Of a stretch of DNA of 64,000 nucleotides, positions 54,149 to 62,660 are shown piece after piece. The notes below the pieces were generated by a model. That model saw only the letters and a program-made list of their open reading frames with translations. It was not told the DNA's origin and did no database searches. The first letter of the stretch is position 1; every line of letters starts with the position of its first letter. Source of the DNA: Arcticibacter sp. (GTDB lineage: Bacteria; Bacteroidota; Bacteroidia; 2-12-FULL-35-15); contig JAJNQB010000017.1 of NCBI GenBank assembly GCA_021155045.1, positions 1 to 64,000 of the forward strand, written 5' to 3'. The translations under genes were made by a program, and so were the position numbers.

Positions 54149-55351
54149 ATGTTTGATACCTCAAAAAAACAAGAAACAGCTGTTCTTGTTGGATTAATAA
54201 ATAAAAATCAGGACGAAGAAAAAATTGCTGAATACCTTGATGAGCTTGATTTTTTAGCTGATACCGCAGGTGCTAAAATTTTAAAACGATTTACGCAACG
54301 TCTTGAACACCCCGATTCCAGAACTTTTGTTGGCTCTGGCAAGCTAAACGATATTCGAAATTTTGTAAAAGAAAACCTTGTTGACATTGTTATTTTTGAT
54401 GATGAACTAAGTCCTGCACAGCAACGAAATTTAGAAAAAGAAATTAAAACAGATAAAGATCAAAAGGTAAAAGTGTTGGATAGAACCACTCTTATCCTTG
54501 ATATTTTTGCTGCTCGCGCCAGAACAGCTCATGCAAAAACACAGGTGGAGCTTGCGCAATATCAATATTTACTTCCTCGCCTTGCAAAAATGTGGAGCCA
54601 TCACGATAGGATTAAAGGTGGTATTGGAATGAAAGGTGCCGGTGAAAAAGAAATTGAAACAGACAGACGAATTGTTCGTGATAGAATTGCTTTATTGAAA
54701 GAACGGCTTGTTACCATTGACAAACAAATGGAAACGCAACGTAAAAGCAGAGGAGAATTAATTCGAGTTGCTTTGGTGGGTTATACCAATGTGGGAAAAT
54801 CTACTATTATGAATATGCTCAGTAAAAGTGATGTGTTTGCTGAAAATAAATTGTTTGCAACATTGGATACAACCGTAAGAAAAGTGGTAATAGAAAACCT
54901 CCCTTTTTTGCTTTCAGACACCGTTGGTTTTATACGAAAATTACCTACTACACTTGTTGAATCTTTTAAATCAACGTTAGATGAAGTTCGTGAAGCAGAT
55001 ATTTTAATTCATGTGGTGGACATTTCTCATACTGGTTTTGAGGATCAAATAAATGTGGTAAACCAAACCCTTGCCGATATTGGCGCATCCGACAAAGAAA
55101 CTATTTTGGTTTTTAATAAAATTGATGCTTTTACTTTTGAGCAAAAAGAGGAAGATGATTTAACCCCTATTACAAAAAGAAACTTGAGTTTAGAACAACT
55201 TAAAAAATCATGGATGAGTAAATTAAATTCGCCATGTATTTTTATTTCTGCTACCAACAAACAAAATGTGGATGAATTTAAGCAGACTTTATATAACAAT
55301 ATAAAAGAGCTTCATCAAAAAAGGTATCCTTACAATAAGTTTTTGTATTAA
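54149..55351 (+). CDS. hflX: GTPase HflX
   Basis: 400 residues: N-terminal HflX domain with the glycine-rich motif SRTFVGSGK and the DDELSPAQQRNLE segment, coiled coil, and a TRAFAC GTPase domain with Walker A GYTNVGKS (211-218), switch II DTVGF and NKID. HflX splits stalled or stressed 70S ribosomes. It starts directly after the SirB2-cytochrome stop. A strong bidirectional terminator follows at 55356-55390. Confidence 0.94.
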   Translation: MFDTSKKQETAVLVGLINKNQDEEKIAEYLDELDFLADTAGAKILKRFTQRLEHPDSRTFVGSGKLNDIRNFVKENLVDIVIFDDELSPAQQRNLEKEIKTDKDQKVKVLDRTTLILDIFAARARTAHAKTQVELAQYQYLLPRLAKMWSHHDRIKGGIGMKGAGEKEIETDRRIVRDRIALLKERLVTIDKQMETQRKSRGELIRVALVGYTNVGKSTIMNMLSKSDVFAENKLFATLDTTVRKVVIENLPFLLSDTVGFIRKLPTTLVESFKSTLDEVREADILIHVVDISHTGFEDQINVVNQTLADIGASDKETILVFNKIDAFTFEQKEEDDLTPITKRNLSLEQLKKSWMSKLNSPCIFISATNKQNVDEFKQTLYNNIKELHQKRYPYNKFLY

Positions 55352-55355
55352 ACAA

Positions 55356-55390
55356 AAAAGCCTCTATTCGAAGAACGAATAAAGGCTTTT
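55356..55390. terminator. Strong bidirectional terminator
   Basis: AAAAGCCTCTATTCG (55356-55370) and CGAATAAAGGCTTTT (55376-55390): 15-bp stem with one mismatch and an AAGAA loop, A-run on the left and T-run on the right, serving hflX and the convergent small membrane gene. Confidence 0.88.
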
Positions 55391-55407
55391 AAATATATAA
55401 AAATTTC

Positions 55408-55599
55408 TTACTTAAGTGTATTGTTTTCTTTCGCTTCTTTGTTAAACTTGCCTTGCATACGTAACCAAACGCCAATTAAAACAATAATTATTGCCCAGAA
55501 AAATAAATTCGGATTGTTGCCTAAAGGTTTCATTATTCCAAAAGACCATTGAAAACATTCGCCTAGCTTGTTCCATACATCTGTCATATTCATAATCAA
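55408..55599 (-). CDS. DUF6341-like small membrane protein
   Basis: 63 residues (ATG 55599; ATG 55593 or 55587 would also fit) with one TM helix (about 33-48) and the opening MTDVWNKLGECFQWSFGIMKPLGNNPN. It resembles the DUF6341 family found in Bacteroidota next to DUF6427, as here. Function unknown. Ends just inside the terminator. Confidence 0.7.
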   Translation of the reverse strand: MIMNMTDVWNKLGECFQWSFGIMKPLGNNPNLFFWAIIIVLIGVWLRMQGKFNKEAKENNTLK

Positions 55600-55621
55600 A
55601 ACAGTTTAAAAGTTTAGTGCT

Positions 55622-55629
55622 CAAATGTA
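55622..55629 (-). promoter_or_regulatory. -7 element for the DUF6341-like gene
   Basis: TACATTTG on the minus strand, an exact TAnnTTTG match, 22 nt before ATG 55599. Confidence 0.45.
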
Positions 55630-55692
55630 CAAATTTTATTTAAAATGCATAAATTTTTACGTTATTTTTAGACGCACAAAATATAGGGCAAT

Positions 55693-56676
55693 ATGATTCT
55701 TCGTTTATTCAAATCAAACAATGTGGTTGCTCTTGTGGCACTACCTTTGGTTGCTTTGGCAATATGGGTTTTTGGGTTTTTACAACCACAAGTTGTAGCC
55801 ATTGAGCGCGTTATGCCTTTTTTTGAGATTCTTTCTACTGCCCTTTCTTCTCTTCCAATGTTAAGCATTTTTATTGCTGTTGTATTGCTTGTTTGTGAAG
55901 CATTTTTGTTAAACTATATCATTAATGAAAATGCTGTTTTATCAAAACAGTCCTATTTGCCAGCATTGTTTTACATCATTTTTATGAGCAATAATAAAGA
56001 TATGCTTGTTTTGCACCCGCTTTTGTTTGCGAACCTTTTTGTTTTACTTGCTATTCAAAAAATAATTTCGTCTTATAGAAAAGATGTTGCTTTTTCTGAA
56101 TGTTTTGATGCTGGAATTTTATTGTCTATTTCATCCCTTTTTTATTTTCCAAACATTATTTTTTTCCCATTGTTGGGGGTGGCTTTTATTTTGTTTCGCC
56201 CCTTTAATTGGCGCGAATGGATTATTTCTTTTATGGGAGTGGCTTTGCCGTATATTTTTTTAGCTGCTTATTTTTTCTGGAATGACAAGTTAGAGAGTTT
56301 GATTTTCGATAAATTATTTTTTCAGCTTGTTCATGAGCAATCTACGATTTACTTTCCTAGTAGTTTTTATACAATGATTGCTATTGGTTGGTTAGTGATT
56401 TTTTTATCCTTGATTAAAACGTTTGGGTCTTTGTCGGTAGGCTCACAAAAAAGCAAAAAGAGCATGGTGTTTTTTATTTGGTTTGCTCTCTTTTCGGGCT
56501 TATCGGTTTTTATTGCGCCTGAAATTTCAACCAAATATTTTTCTGCATTAGCCATTCCTACTTCTGTTTTTTGTGCCAACTTTTTTTTAAATCAAAAAAA
56601 AGAATGGTATGGCGAAATCCTCTTCCTGCTTCTCATAGGAACGTTGTTTGTAAACCTTTTTGTTCGATTTTTATAA
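55693..56676 (+). CDS. DUF6427-like polytopic membrane protein
   Basis: 327 residues with about nine TM helices from MILRLFKSNNVVALVALPLV to the end, strongly hydrophobic, with short loops. The position opposite DUF6341 and before purQ fits DUF6427 family members. Likely an inner-membrane protein of unknown role. Confidence 0.78.
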   Translation: MILRLFKSNNVVALVALPLVALAIWVFGFLQPQVVAIERVMPFFEILSTALSSLPMLSIFIAVVLLVCEAFLLNYIINENAVLSKQSYLPALFYIIFMSNNKDMLVLHPLLFANLFVLLAIQKIISSYRKDVAFSECFDAGILLSISSLFYFPNIIFFPLLGVAFILFRPFNWREWIISFMGVALPYIFLAAYFFWNDKLESLIFDKLFFQLVHEQSTIYFPSSFYTMIAIGWLVIFLSLIKTFGSLSVGSQKSKKSMVFFIWFALFSGLSVFIAPEISTKYFSALAIPTSVFCANFFLNQKKEWYGEILFLLLIGTLFVNLFVRFL

Positions 56677-56749
56677 ACAATGTTTTAACACAAAAAAATC
56701 GAGTATAATTATTTCGTATTTTTACAGAGTATAATAAAAACAGCATTTT

Positions 56750-57445
56750 ATGAGCAAATTTGGAGTTGTTATTTTTCCTGGGTCGAATTGCGACCAAGAT
56801 ATGATTTATGTGTTAAGAAACATTATGAAGCAAGAGGTGGTAGAGCTTTGGCACAAAGATACCGACTTGCAGGGTTGTGATTTTATTGTGTTACCAGGAG
56901 GTTTTTCTTATGGTGATTATTTACGTTCGGGCGCTATTGCCCGTTTTTCTCCTATCATGGAAAAGATAATTGAGTTTGCAAACAAAGGAGGATATGTACT
57001 TGGTGTTTGTAATGGTTTTCAAATATTGTGTGAAGCCGGATTGGTTCCGGGAGCTTTATTACACAACAACGAAAGAAAATTTATTTGTAAAAATGTTTAT
57101 ATAAAAGCGCAAACAAAAGATTCTCTCGTTACATCATCTATCCCAAGCGACAAAGCATTAAAAATTCCCATTGCTCATGGCGAAGGCAAGTATTATGCTG
57201 ATACTGAAACGCTTAAAAAAATGAATGAAAACGGACAAATTCTTTTCCGCTATTGCGATGAGAATGGAAATACAACAGAAGAGTCGAACCCAAATGGTGC
57301 AACCGAAAACATTGCAGGTGTTTGTAATGCTGGAAAAAATGTTTTTGGTATGATGCCACATCCAGAAAGGGCTTCTGATAAAGAATTAAACAATTCGGAT
57401 GGTAAATTGATTTTTGAGTCTATCTTAAATTTGGTAAAAGCATAG
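56750..57445 (+). CDS. purQ: Phosphoribosylformylglycinamidine synthase subunit PurQ
   Basis: 231 residues. Class I glutamine amidotransferase triad: Cys87 in GVCNGFQ, His204 and Glu206 in MMPHPER. The opening KFGVVIFPGSNCDQD and PGGFSYGDYLRSGA are PurQ-specific. It supplies ammonia from glutamine to PurL in purine synthesis. purL and purS are not adjacent. Confidence 0.95.
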   Translation: MSKFGVVIFPGSNCDQDMIYVLRNIMKQEVVELWHKDTDLQGCDFIVLPGGFSYGDYLRSGAIARFSPIMEKIIEFANKGGYVLGVCNGFQILCEAGLVPGALLHNNERKFICKNVYIKAQTKDSLVTSSIPSDKALKIPIAHGEGKYYADTETLKKMNENGQILFRYCDENGNTTEESNPNGATENIAGVCNAGKNVFGMMPHPERASDKELNNSDGKLIFESILNLVKA

Positions 57446-57582
57446 TTTTTTTCAGTATATTTTGATAAAAAGAGAGCATTTTTGATTAAAATTTGCTCTT
57501 TTTTTGTGTTTTTTCTGGTTTTCTTGGTTTTCAACAACTACTGGTTTTCAACAGTTTTTCTTCATTTGTTCATATTTATTGC

Positions 57583-57613
57583 TTTGAATCGGACCCTGAA
57601 TGATTTAACTTTA
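57583..57613 (+). promoter_or_regulatory. Promoter of the 57654 hypothetical gene
   Basis: TTTG (57583-57586), 19-nt spacer, TAACTTTA (57606-57613, one mismatch), about 40 nt before ATG 57654. Confidence 0.5.
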
Positions 57614-57653
57614 TGTCGGTTATTAAATAAAAAACAATTTAAAAATTTTTGCC

Positions 57654-58016
57654 ATGAGTTTTAATGAAGCTTTCCCAAGTGTTTTAATAAAAAAGAAAAA
57701 CATCAATTCTTTGATTGATTTTTGCATTGAAAACAAGATTGATTTTGCAGTAAAATCAAAATCTAACGATGATTTTGATGTTGAGTTTTTAATAAATGAC
57801 ACAAAAAAAGCAATTGCTTTAGGTATGTGTTTAAAAGAACTTAAGCTGGAGCTTAAAGGATTACAAGTAACTACTGTAGCGGCTATAAAAGCTACTAAAA
57901 AAGCAAGTGCTACAAAAGATACTTTAAGTATAAATGAAAACGTGTTTGATACCAACAATGAATCAAGTCTTGCATTCGAAGATGCTTTGCAATTTGAATT
58001 GGGAACTTCTAATTAA
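57654..58016 (+). CDS. Hypothetical protein, 120 residues
   Basis: A mixed alpha/beta polar protein (MSFNEAFPSVLIKKKNINSLIDFC...), with an Ala/Thr/Lys-rich middle (TTVAAIKATKKASATK) and an acidic tail. No signal or TM. Has its own promoter (57583) and terminator (58046), so it is a monocistronic gene. No family recognised. Confidence 0.7.
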   Translation: MSFNEAFPSVLIKKKNINSLIDFCIENKIDFAVKSKSNDDFDVEFLINDTKKAIALGMCLKELKLELKGLQVTTVAAIKATKKASATKDTLSINENVFDTNNESSLAFEDALQFELGTSN

Positions 58017-58045
58017 AGGAGTTTGCTAAAAAGTTTTTAAGTTGG

Positions 58046-58077
58046 CGCCCCCGAGAAAATCGGGGGCGTTTTTTTTA
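58046..58077 (+). terminator. Rho-independent terminator
   Basis: CGCCCCCGA (58046-58054)/TCGGGGGCG (58060-58068), a 9-bp GC-rich stem with GAAAA loop, followed by an eight-T run. Confidence 0.92.
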
Positions 58078-58479
58078 TTTTTTCTCTATCGGAAAACCTT
58101 TTGAAATCCAATCGGATAATCCTTTTTCAAGGTTGTACACTCTTTTAAAGTTTTGTTTTTCCATTGCTTCTGCGCAATCACCGCTTCTTCCTCCTGCTGC
58201 ACAATAGATATAGTATGTTTTAGTTTTATCCAGCTTTGCTAATTCTTTGTCAAAATCTTTTGAAAGGTAATCCATAAAAATAGCTCCTTTAATAAACCCT
58301 TTTTTAGTTACTTCGTCTGGTGTGCGCAAATCAATTATCACAGCGTTTTTATCTGCTTCAATTATTGCCTTAAACCTTTCTGAAGATACGTTGGTTACCA
58401 CTTGTGTGTTTGTTTTTTGTGCAAAAGATGCCGCAACAATTAATAAATTTAATGCTAAAATGCTAAGTGTGTGTTTCAT
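58075..58479 (-). CDS. Secreted rhodanese-like protein
   Basis: 134 residues with a signal peptide (1-20), a rhodanese fold with Cys93 in YCAAGGRS as the persulfide-carrying active site, IIDLRTPDE as the CH2A-like motif. Periplasmic sulfur carrier or thiosulfate/sulfide role inferred. It is the last gene of a sulfur cluster with the persulfide dioxygenase and the TauE/SafE exporter. Confidence 0.88.
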   Translation of the reverse strand: MKHTLSILALNLLIVAASFAQKTNTQVVTNVSSERFKAIIEADKNAVIIDLRTPDEVTKKGFIKGAIFMDYLSKDFDKELAKLDKTKTYYIYCAAGGRSGDCAEAMEKQNFKRVYNLEKGLSDWISKGFPIEKK

Positions 58480-58501
58480 TGTTTTTTTGTTTTTAATTAT
58501 A

Positions 58502-59881
58502 TTACATCTGCACTAATTTTATGCCAGTTTCTTTTATTTTACCCATTCCGCCTCTAACGTTTGTTATTTTATTAAACCCTTTTTGTTTCATTATGGATGC
58601 AGCCATCATAGAACGATAGCCTCCTGCACAATGAATATAATAATGGGTGTTTTTGTCTAAAGAGTTTACTTGTTTTTGAAATTGAGACAAACAGATGTGT
58701 TGCGCATTTTCAATGATTCCTGTTGTTTCTACTTCACCTTTCTTACGTACATCTAAGATATTATCTGAACTATTTATTTTGTTTACAAATTCTGTTGCTG
58801 TAATACTTTCTACCGTTTCTGTTTTTTTGCCTGCAGCAATCCAAGCTGTTATTCCGCCTTTTAAATAACCGTGTACATTCTCGTATCCAACACGAGCTAG
58901 CCTCAGAACGGCTTCAGATTCTTTTCCTTCATCAGCAATTAATAAAAGAGGTGCGTGTGCATCTAACAAAGCACCAACCCAAGGCGCATATTGTCCATTA
59001 AGTCCAATATTGATTGCCCCTGGAATGTATGCTTTTTCAAATGTATCTGCTTCTCTTGCATCTAAAACAACAGCTCCATTTTTCATTTCTTTTTCAAACT
59101 CCTCGATTGAAAGAGGCAGCGTGTTTTTGTCCATTACCTCTTCAATGCTGGAATATCCATTTTTATTGAGCATAGCATCCACAAAAAAGTACTGTGGTGG
59201 CTCTGCAAGTCCATCCAACAAGGCTTTTACAAATTCTTCTTTTGAATTTTGGTTTAAAGCATAATTTGTTTTTTTCTGGTGCCCGATAGTTGAAAATGTT
59301 TCTTTGCCAATGTTTTTGCCACAAGCAGAGCCGGCTCCATGTGCAGGGTAAACCACTACATCGTCTGCTAGTGTTTTAATTTTTGAATTTAATGAATCGT
59401 ATAAAAGCCCCGCTAAATCTTCTTTTGTTAAATTACTTTTTACTGCAAGGTCGGGTCTGCCAACATCACCAACAAAAAGTGTATCTCCTGTAAATACAGC
59501 AACATCTTTCCCGTTTTCATTTTTCAATAAATAGCAAGATGATTCCATTGTGTGCCCTGGTGTGTGAAGGACTTTTATTTTTATTTTTCCAAGAAAAAAT
59601 TCTTCGTTATCGTTTGCCACTAAAATGTCGTAACCCGCTTCTGCCTTTGGACCATAAACAATTACAGCACCTGTTTTTTTAGCTAAATCAATGTGCCCCG
59701 AAACAAAATCAGCATGAAAATGAGTTTCAAAAACATATTTAATTTTGGCATTCCGTTTTTTTGCTAATTCTAAATAGGGCTGTGTTTCACGCAAAGGGTC
59801 TATTATTGCTGCTTCGCCATTTGATTCAATGTAATAAGCTGCTTCTGATAAGCATCCGGTATATAATTGTTCGATATACAT
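58502..59881 (-). CDS. Persulfide dioxygenase (ETHE1-like) with two rhodanese domains
   Basis: 459 residues from ATG 59881; an upstream TTG at 59899 is excluded because the -7 element (59897-59904) places transcription start after it. Metallo-beta-lactamase domain with HFHADFVSGH, HTPGHT and TGDTLFVGD, as in ETHE1-type persulfide dioxygenases, then rhodanese domain 1 (about 260-350, LLLIADEGKE in place of the Cys, so inactive) and rhodanese domain 2 (about 365-455, HCAGGYRS with active Cys). It should oxidise glutathione or low-molecular-weight persulfide to sulfite. The downstream rhodanese and the upstream exporter fit this. Confidence 0.9.
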   Translation of the reverse strand: MYIEQLYTGCLSEAAYYIESNGEAAIIDPLRETQPYLELAKKRNAKIKYVFETHFHADFVSGHIDLAKKTGAVIVYGPKAEAGYDILVANDNEEFFLGKIKIKVLHTPGHTMESSCYLLKNENGKDVAVFTGDTLFVGDVGRPDLAVKSNLTKEDLAGLLYDSLNSKIKTLADDVVVYPAHGAGSACGKNIGKETFSTIGHQKKTNYALNQNSKEEFVKALLDGLAEPPQYFFVDAMLNKNGYSSIEEVMDKNTLPLSIEEFEKEMKNGAVVLDAREADTFEKAYIPGAINIGLNGQYAPWVGALLDAHAPLLLIADEGKESEAVLRLARVGYENVHGYLKGGITAWIAAGKKTETVESITATEFVNKINSSDNILDVRKKGEVETTGIIENAQHICLSQFQKQVNSLDKNTHYYIHCAGGYRSMMAASIMKQKGFNKITNVRGGMGKIKETGIKLVQM

Positions 59882-59896
59882 AATATTTGTTTTATA

Positions 59897-59924
59897 CAAA
59901 GGTAAGACAATGTGCTCTTACAAA
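59897..59924 (-). promoter_or_regulatory. Promoter of the persulfide dioxygenase gene
   Basis: On the minus strand TTTG (59924-59921), 16-nt spacer, TACCTTTG (59904-59897), an exact -7 match. Confidence 0.5.
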
Positions 59925-59942
59925 AAAGTGATATTTGTCACA

Positions 59943-60740
59943 CTACAAAAAAAGTTCTTTTGCAATAATGAAAACACCCATCACAAGAATAAACCAGCCA
60001 AAAGTTGGTTTTAATTTATTTCCACTTACAAATTTTGAAAGGTAAGACCCTGTAATTATTCCTACAATTGCAAAACTCGAAAACATTAATAAGAACTTCC
60101 AATTAAACTGATGTATCCCAAAATCGCTCAAAAAACCAATCGTTGAATTTAATGTTACAATTGCCAAAGATGTACCCACAGCCTTTTTCATGGGCAGTTT
60201 TGCTAACATAACCAATGCTGGAATAATTAAAAATCCTCCTCCTGCTCCCACCAAACCTACAAAAGCTCCAACAATTAAACCTTGCTGCACTATCAAAAAG
60301 TAGCGGTATTGGTCGCTATTCGGCTCTAAGTTTACTTTTATTGCTTTGGGTTTTCGCATCATGGCATACGCAGCAAAAATCATCAGTATAGATAATAAAA
60401 TCATTAATGCTGCATTTTTTGAAATATCAATGCCTGCTATTGTTATCAAATGTTCTGGAATGGCATGTAATAAATATTTACGGGTTATAAAAATGCTAAA
60501 TACCGATGGAATGCCAAAAAACATTACTGTTCGCAAGCAAATTAATTTGTTTTGCAAATAACGAATACCGCCAATAAAAGCAGAAACACCCACAATAAAC
60601 AACGAATAAGAAGTAGCATTAACGGGCGATATCCCAATCATATATACCAACACCGGAATTGTAAGTATGGAGCCTCCTGCACCAACTAAACCAAGAGATA
60701 CACCAATTAATATTGCAGCAAAAAAACCCAAATACTCCAT
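59943..60740 (-). CDS. TauE/SafE-family sulfite/anion exporter
   Basis: 265 residues from ATG 60740 (five more from an upstream ATG at 60755). About eight TM helices and the repeated (L)GLVGAGG(S/G)(I/F) motifs in the two halves (residues about 16-25 and 165-175), typical of the family. With the persulfide dioxygenase downstream, sulfite or thiosulfate export is the likely job. Confidence 0.88.
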   Translation of the reverse strand: MEYLGFFAAILIGVSLGLVGAGGSILTIPVLVYMIGISPVNATSYSLFIVGVSAFIGGIRYLQNKLICLRTVMFFGIPSVFSIFITRKYLLHAIPEHLITIAGIDISKNAALMILLSILMIFAAYAMMRKPKAIKVNLEPNSDQYRYFLIVQQGLIVGAFVGLVGAGGGFLIIPALVMLAKLPMKKAVGTSLAIVTLNSTIGFLSDFGIHQFNWKFLLMFSSFAIVGIITGSYLSKFVSGNKLKPTFGWFILVMGVFIIAKELFL

Positions 60741-60844
60741 AATACGAATGTGCAATTTTTTACGAAAGTATGGTTCTTATTTTTTTATTTTTTATCAACC
60801 TGTAATGAATATTAGTAATTGATGCCTACAAAGAAAATGTTTAA

Positions 60845-60852
60845 TATTTTTG
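60845..60852 (+). promoter_or_regulatory. -7 element before the 60887 gene
   Basis: TATTTTTG, exact match; a TTG at 60819-60821 is a possible -33 (23-nt spacer). Predicted start near 60859 lies within the first ATG (60857), favouring ATG 60887. Confidence 0.4.
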
Positions 60853-60886
60853 TGGAATGGGACTTTTATTACAGAACAATAAAAAA

Positions 60887-61483
60887 ATGTTGGTTTTTAT
60901 ACTGTTTATAAGTTGTTGGTTTTCATTAAGTGCACAATCATTCAAAAAACTTTCTGCCCCCGAAAAGCGTTGGGTTTTTTTTCATCCTATAAAAGCAAAA
61001 AAAGCAGCAGGTGTTACAAAACAAGTAACGCACGATGTTGATTCTATTAAACAAACTGGATTTATTGGAAAAGATAATAATGGTGGAGCGCTGGATGCTT
61101 TTAAACATTCGTACTGGATGGCATTGCTAACTTTAAAAATTGGAAGTAAACAAGCAAAAAAAATTGGTGATGCACACGAAAAAGGAAATTATTTACAATT
61201 TAAAAAAAACAAATTAGAAGATGCTTTTTTGCCCGATTCTGTTAGCTCCGAAATGGACTTGTTTAACAATAGTGTGGGCATACATATTTTTGGAAATTGC
61301 AAAACCATTGATAAAACAACAGTACAAAAAAAATTACTACTTGCTTTAAAAGAAGGGAAATTAAAAATGATAAAAAAAGATGGACAAGGAAATTTTTTAA
61401 ATTGTGAAGGAGAAAAAATAGATTTACTTATTTGGAAAAAAACATGGGGAATACCAAAATGTTTAGTTGATTCTTTTTATTAA
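60887..61483 (+). CDS. DUF6973-like secreted protein
   Basis: 198 residues from ATG 60887 (MLVFILFISCWFSLSAQ, a complete signal peptide). The upstream ATG 60857 is less likely because of the promoter. Motifs ALDAFKHSYWMALLT, GDAHEKGNY and MDLFNNSVGI match the DUF6973-type family (AF.H.YW, HE, MDL.NN), whose His/Asp/Glu residues suggest a metal site. Function unknown. Periplasmic or secreted. Confidence 0.7.
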   Translation: MLVFILFISCWFSLSAQSFKKLSAPEKRWVFFHPIKAKKAAGVTKQVTHDVDSIKQTGFIGKDNNGGALDAFKHSYWMALLTLKIGSKQAKKIGDAHEKGNYLQFKKNKLEDAFLPDSVSSEMDLFNNSVGIHIFGNCKTIDKTTVQKKLLLALKEGKLKMIKKDGQGNFLNCEGEKIDLLIWKKTWGIPKCLVDSFY

Positions 61484-61599
61484 CCCCGATACGGAATCTG
61501 TAATAGTCTAATCCAAAAAAAATCGGATGAACTCTAGCAACTTTTCTATCGGCATTTACAATACTAAGATACTTGACTTTCTCCTTTTTTTCGAATAAC

Positions 61600-61619
61600 T
61601 TTACCTCAAAAAAATAACG
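61600..61619. repeat. Terminal inverted repeat, left
   Basis: TTTACCTCAAAAAAATAACG is the exact reverse complement of 62631-62650. Confidence 0.93.
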
Positions 61620-61670
61620 AACGCTAAATCACAATTAAAACTGCGTTTAGCTAGGCATTAGCACTCATTT

Positions 61671-62594
61671 ATGAAGACGACAACAATACTTCTTTCATAC
61701 ATCATTATCTCAACGACTTCTTGCGGACAATCAAATTCGGCTGACTGCGAAAAGACACTTGACAGAATCCCTTATTTCGCAACTCATAATGCAGCTGCGG
61801 CAAACGACTCCGTTCTTATTGACTTTAAGATACTAAAAGAGTGCGGGCAATTGGATTCAATAGACAGAGAACTGATTAATGGACCGATGCTCGGATCAAT
61901 AATGGTCAGACAAGCCACACAAGACAAAAAAGTCACTTATCGTTCAGTGCTAGAAAGCATAAATGAATTTAAGAAGACCGCTGATTACAAAAGATTTCGG
62001 GAAGCTAAAATATTAGAAAATAAAATCGTAAACATATCGGATTGGGAAAAAGACAAGCAGTTGTTACTTAGTTTAGGAGTCTCTGAATCAGAAACTGAAA
62101 GTTTGAAAGAATTTATCTTGATGCATCCTAAGGAAAAAATGACTTATAAAGAAGCTTACATGAGTTACATGGCTTCAAAACCTAAAGAACCAAGTATTGA
62201 AACTGCAAGGTTAAAATTCACAGACCTAGGTAACTTTGAAAACGCAGTAAAACTTGGCAAATTGAGTAAAAAGAATATTCTAATATACTTCACCTGTTAC
62301 GCTTGCGTAAACGCTAGAAAAATGGAAGACAATGTATTAACGAATGTAGAAATTAAGGATCTGATTACCAACAACTATTTATATTATTCTGCCTACGTTG
62401 ACGACAAGACCAGAGATCCCAATGACAACTTAACCATTGGGAGTAAATACATGAAATTACAAGCTGAAAAATTTAAAAGTAACTATCAACCTCAATTTGT
62501 TATCGTAGACGAAAATGGTGAAATTATCGCTACACAAAACTACACAAGCAAGACAGACGAGTTTATAGAATTTCTAAAAAAGGGACGAAAATAA
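61671..62594 (+). CDS. Lipoprotein with thioredoxin-like domain (cassette gene)
   Basis: 307 residues: lipobox STTSC (Cys18), a helical middle (about 90-180), and a thioredoxin-like C-terminal domain (about 195-307) with CYAC as the CxxC in ILIYFTCYACVNARKME and a cis-Pro in NYQPQFVIVDENG. This is the Thioredoxin_7-type arrangement. A periplasmic thiol role is inferred. It is the only gene inside the inverted-repeat cassette and could have been acquired independently of its neighbours. Confidence 0.82.
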   Translation: MKTTTILLSYIIISTTSCGQSNSADCEKTLDRIPYFATHNAAAANDSVLIDFKILKECGQLDSIDRELINGPMLGSIMVRQATQDKKVTYRSVLESINEFKKTADYKRFREAKILENKIVNISDWEKDKQLLLSLGVSESETESLKEFILMHPKEKMTYKEAYMSYMASKPKEPSIETARLKFTDLGNFENAVKLGKLSKKNILIYFTCYACVNARKMEDNVLTNVEIKDLITNNYLYYSAYVDDKTRDPNDNLTIGSKYMKLQAEKFKSNYQPQFVIVDENGEIIATQNYTSKTDEFIEFLKKGRK

Positions 62595-62630
62595 ACGAGT
62601 GCTAACACCGGATGATGCCTAGCCGGGGAA

Positions 62631-62650
62631 CGTTATTTTTTTGAGGTAAA
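62631..62650. repeat. Terminal inverted repeat, right
   Basis: CGTTATTTTTTTGAGGTAAA, perfect inverted copy of 61600-61619. It lies 10 nt from the stop of the convergent histidine kinase gene. Confidence 0.93.
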
Positions 62651-62660
62651 AAGTAAAGAC

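Larger units (their letters stand above)
61600..62650. mobile_element. One-gene cassette bounded by a perfect 20-bp inverted repeat
   Basis: The 1051-bp segment between the two 20-bp inverted repeats contains only the gene at 61671. Inside the left repeat, GCTAGGCAT (61650-61658) and TTAGCACTC (61659-61667) recur inverted on the right (ATGCCTAGC at 62615-62623, GAGTGCTAA at 62597-62605). No recombinase is inside and no target-site duplication was found. It resembles a mobile gene cassette or MITE-like unit, but its class is unknown. Confidence 0.55.

Noticed and set aside
61600..62650. Integron cassette with attC
   Set aside because: The two ends are inverted rather than one attC on the 3' side, and neither end gives the consensus GTTRRRY/RYYYAAC pair; no integrase is nearby.
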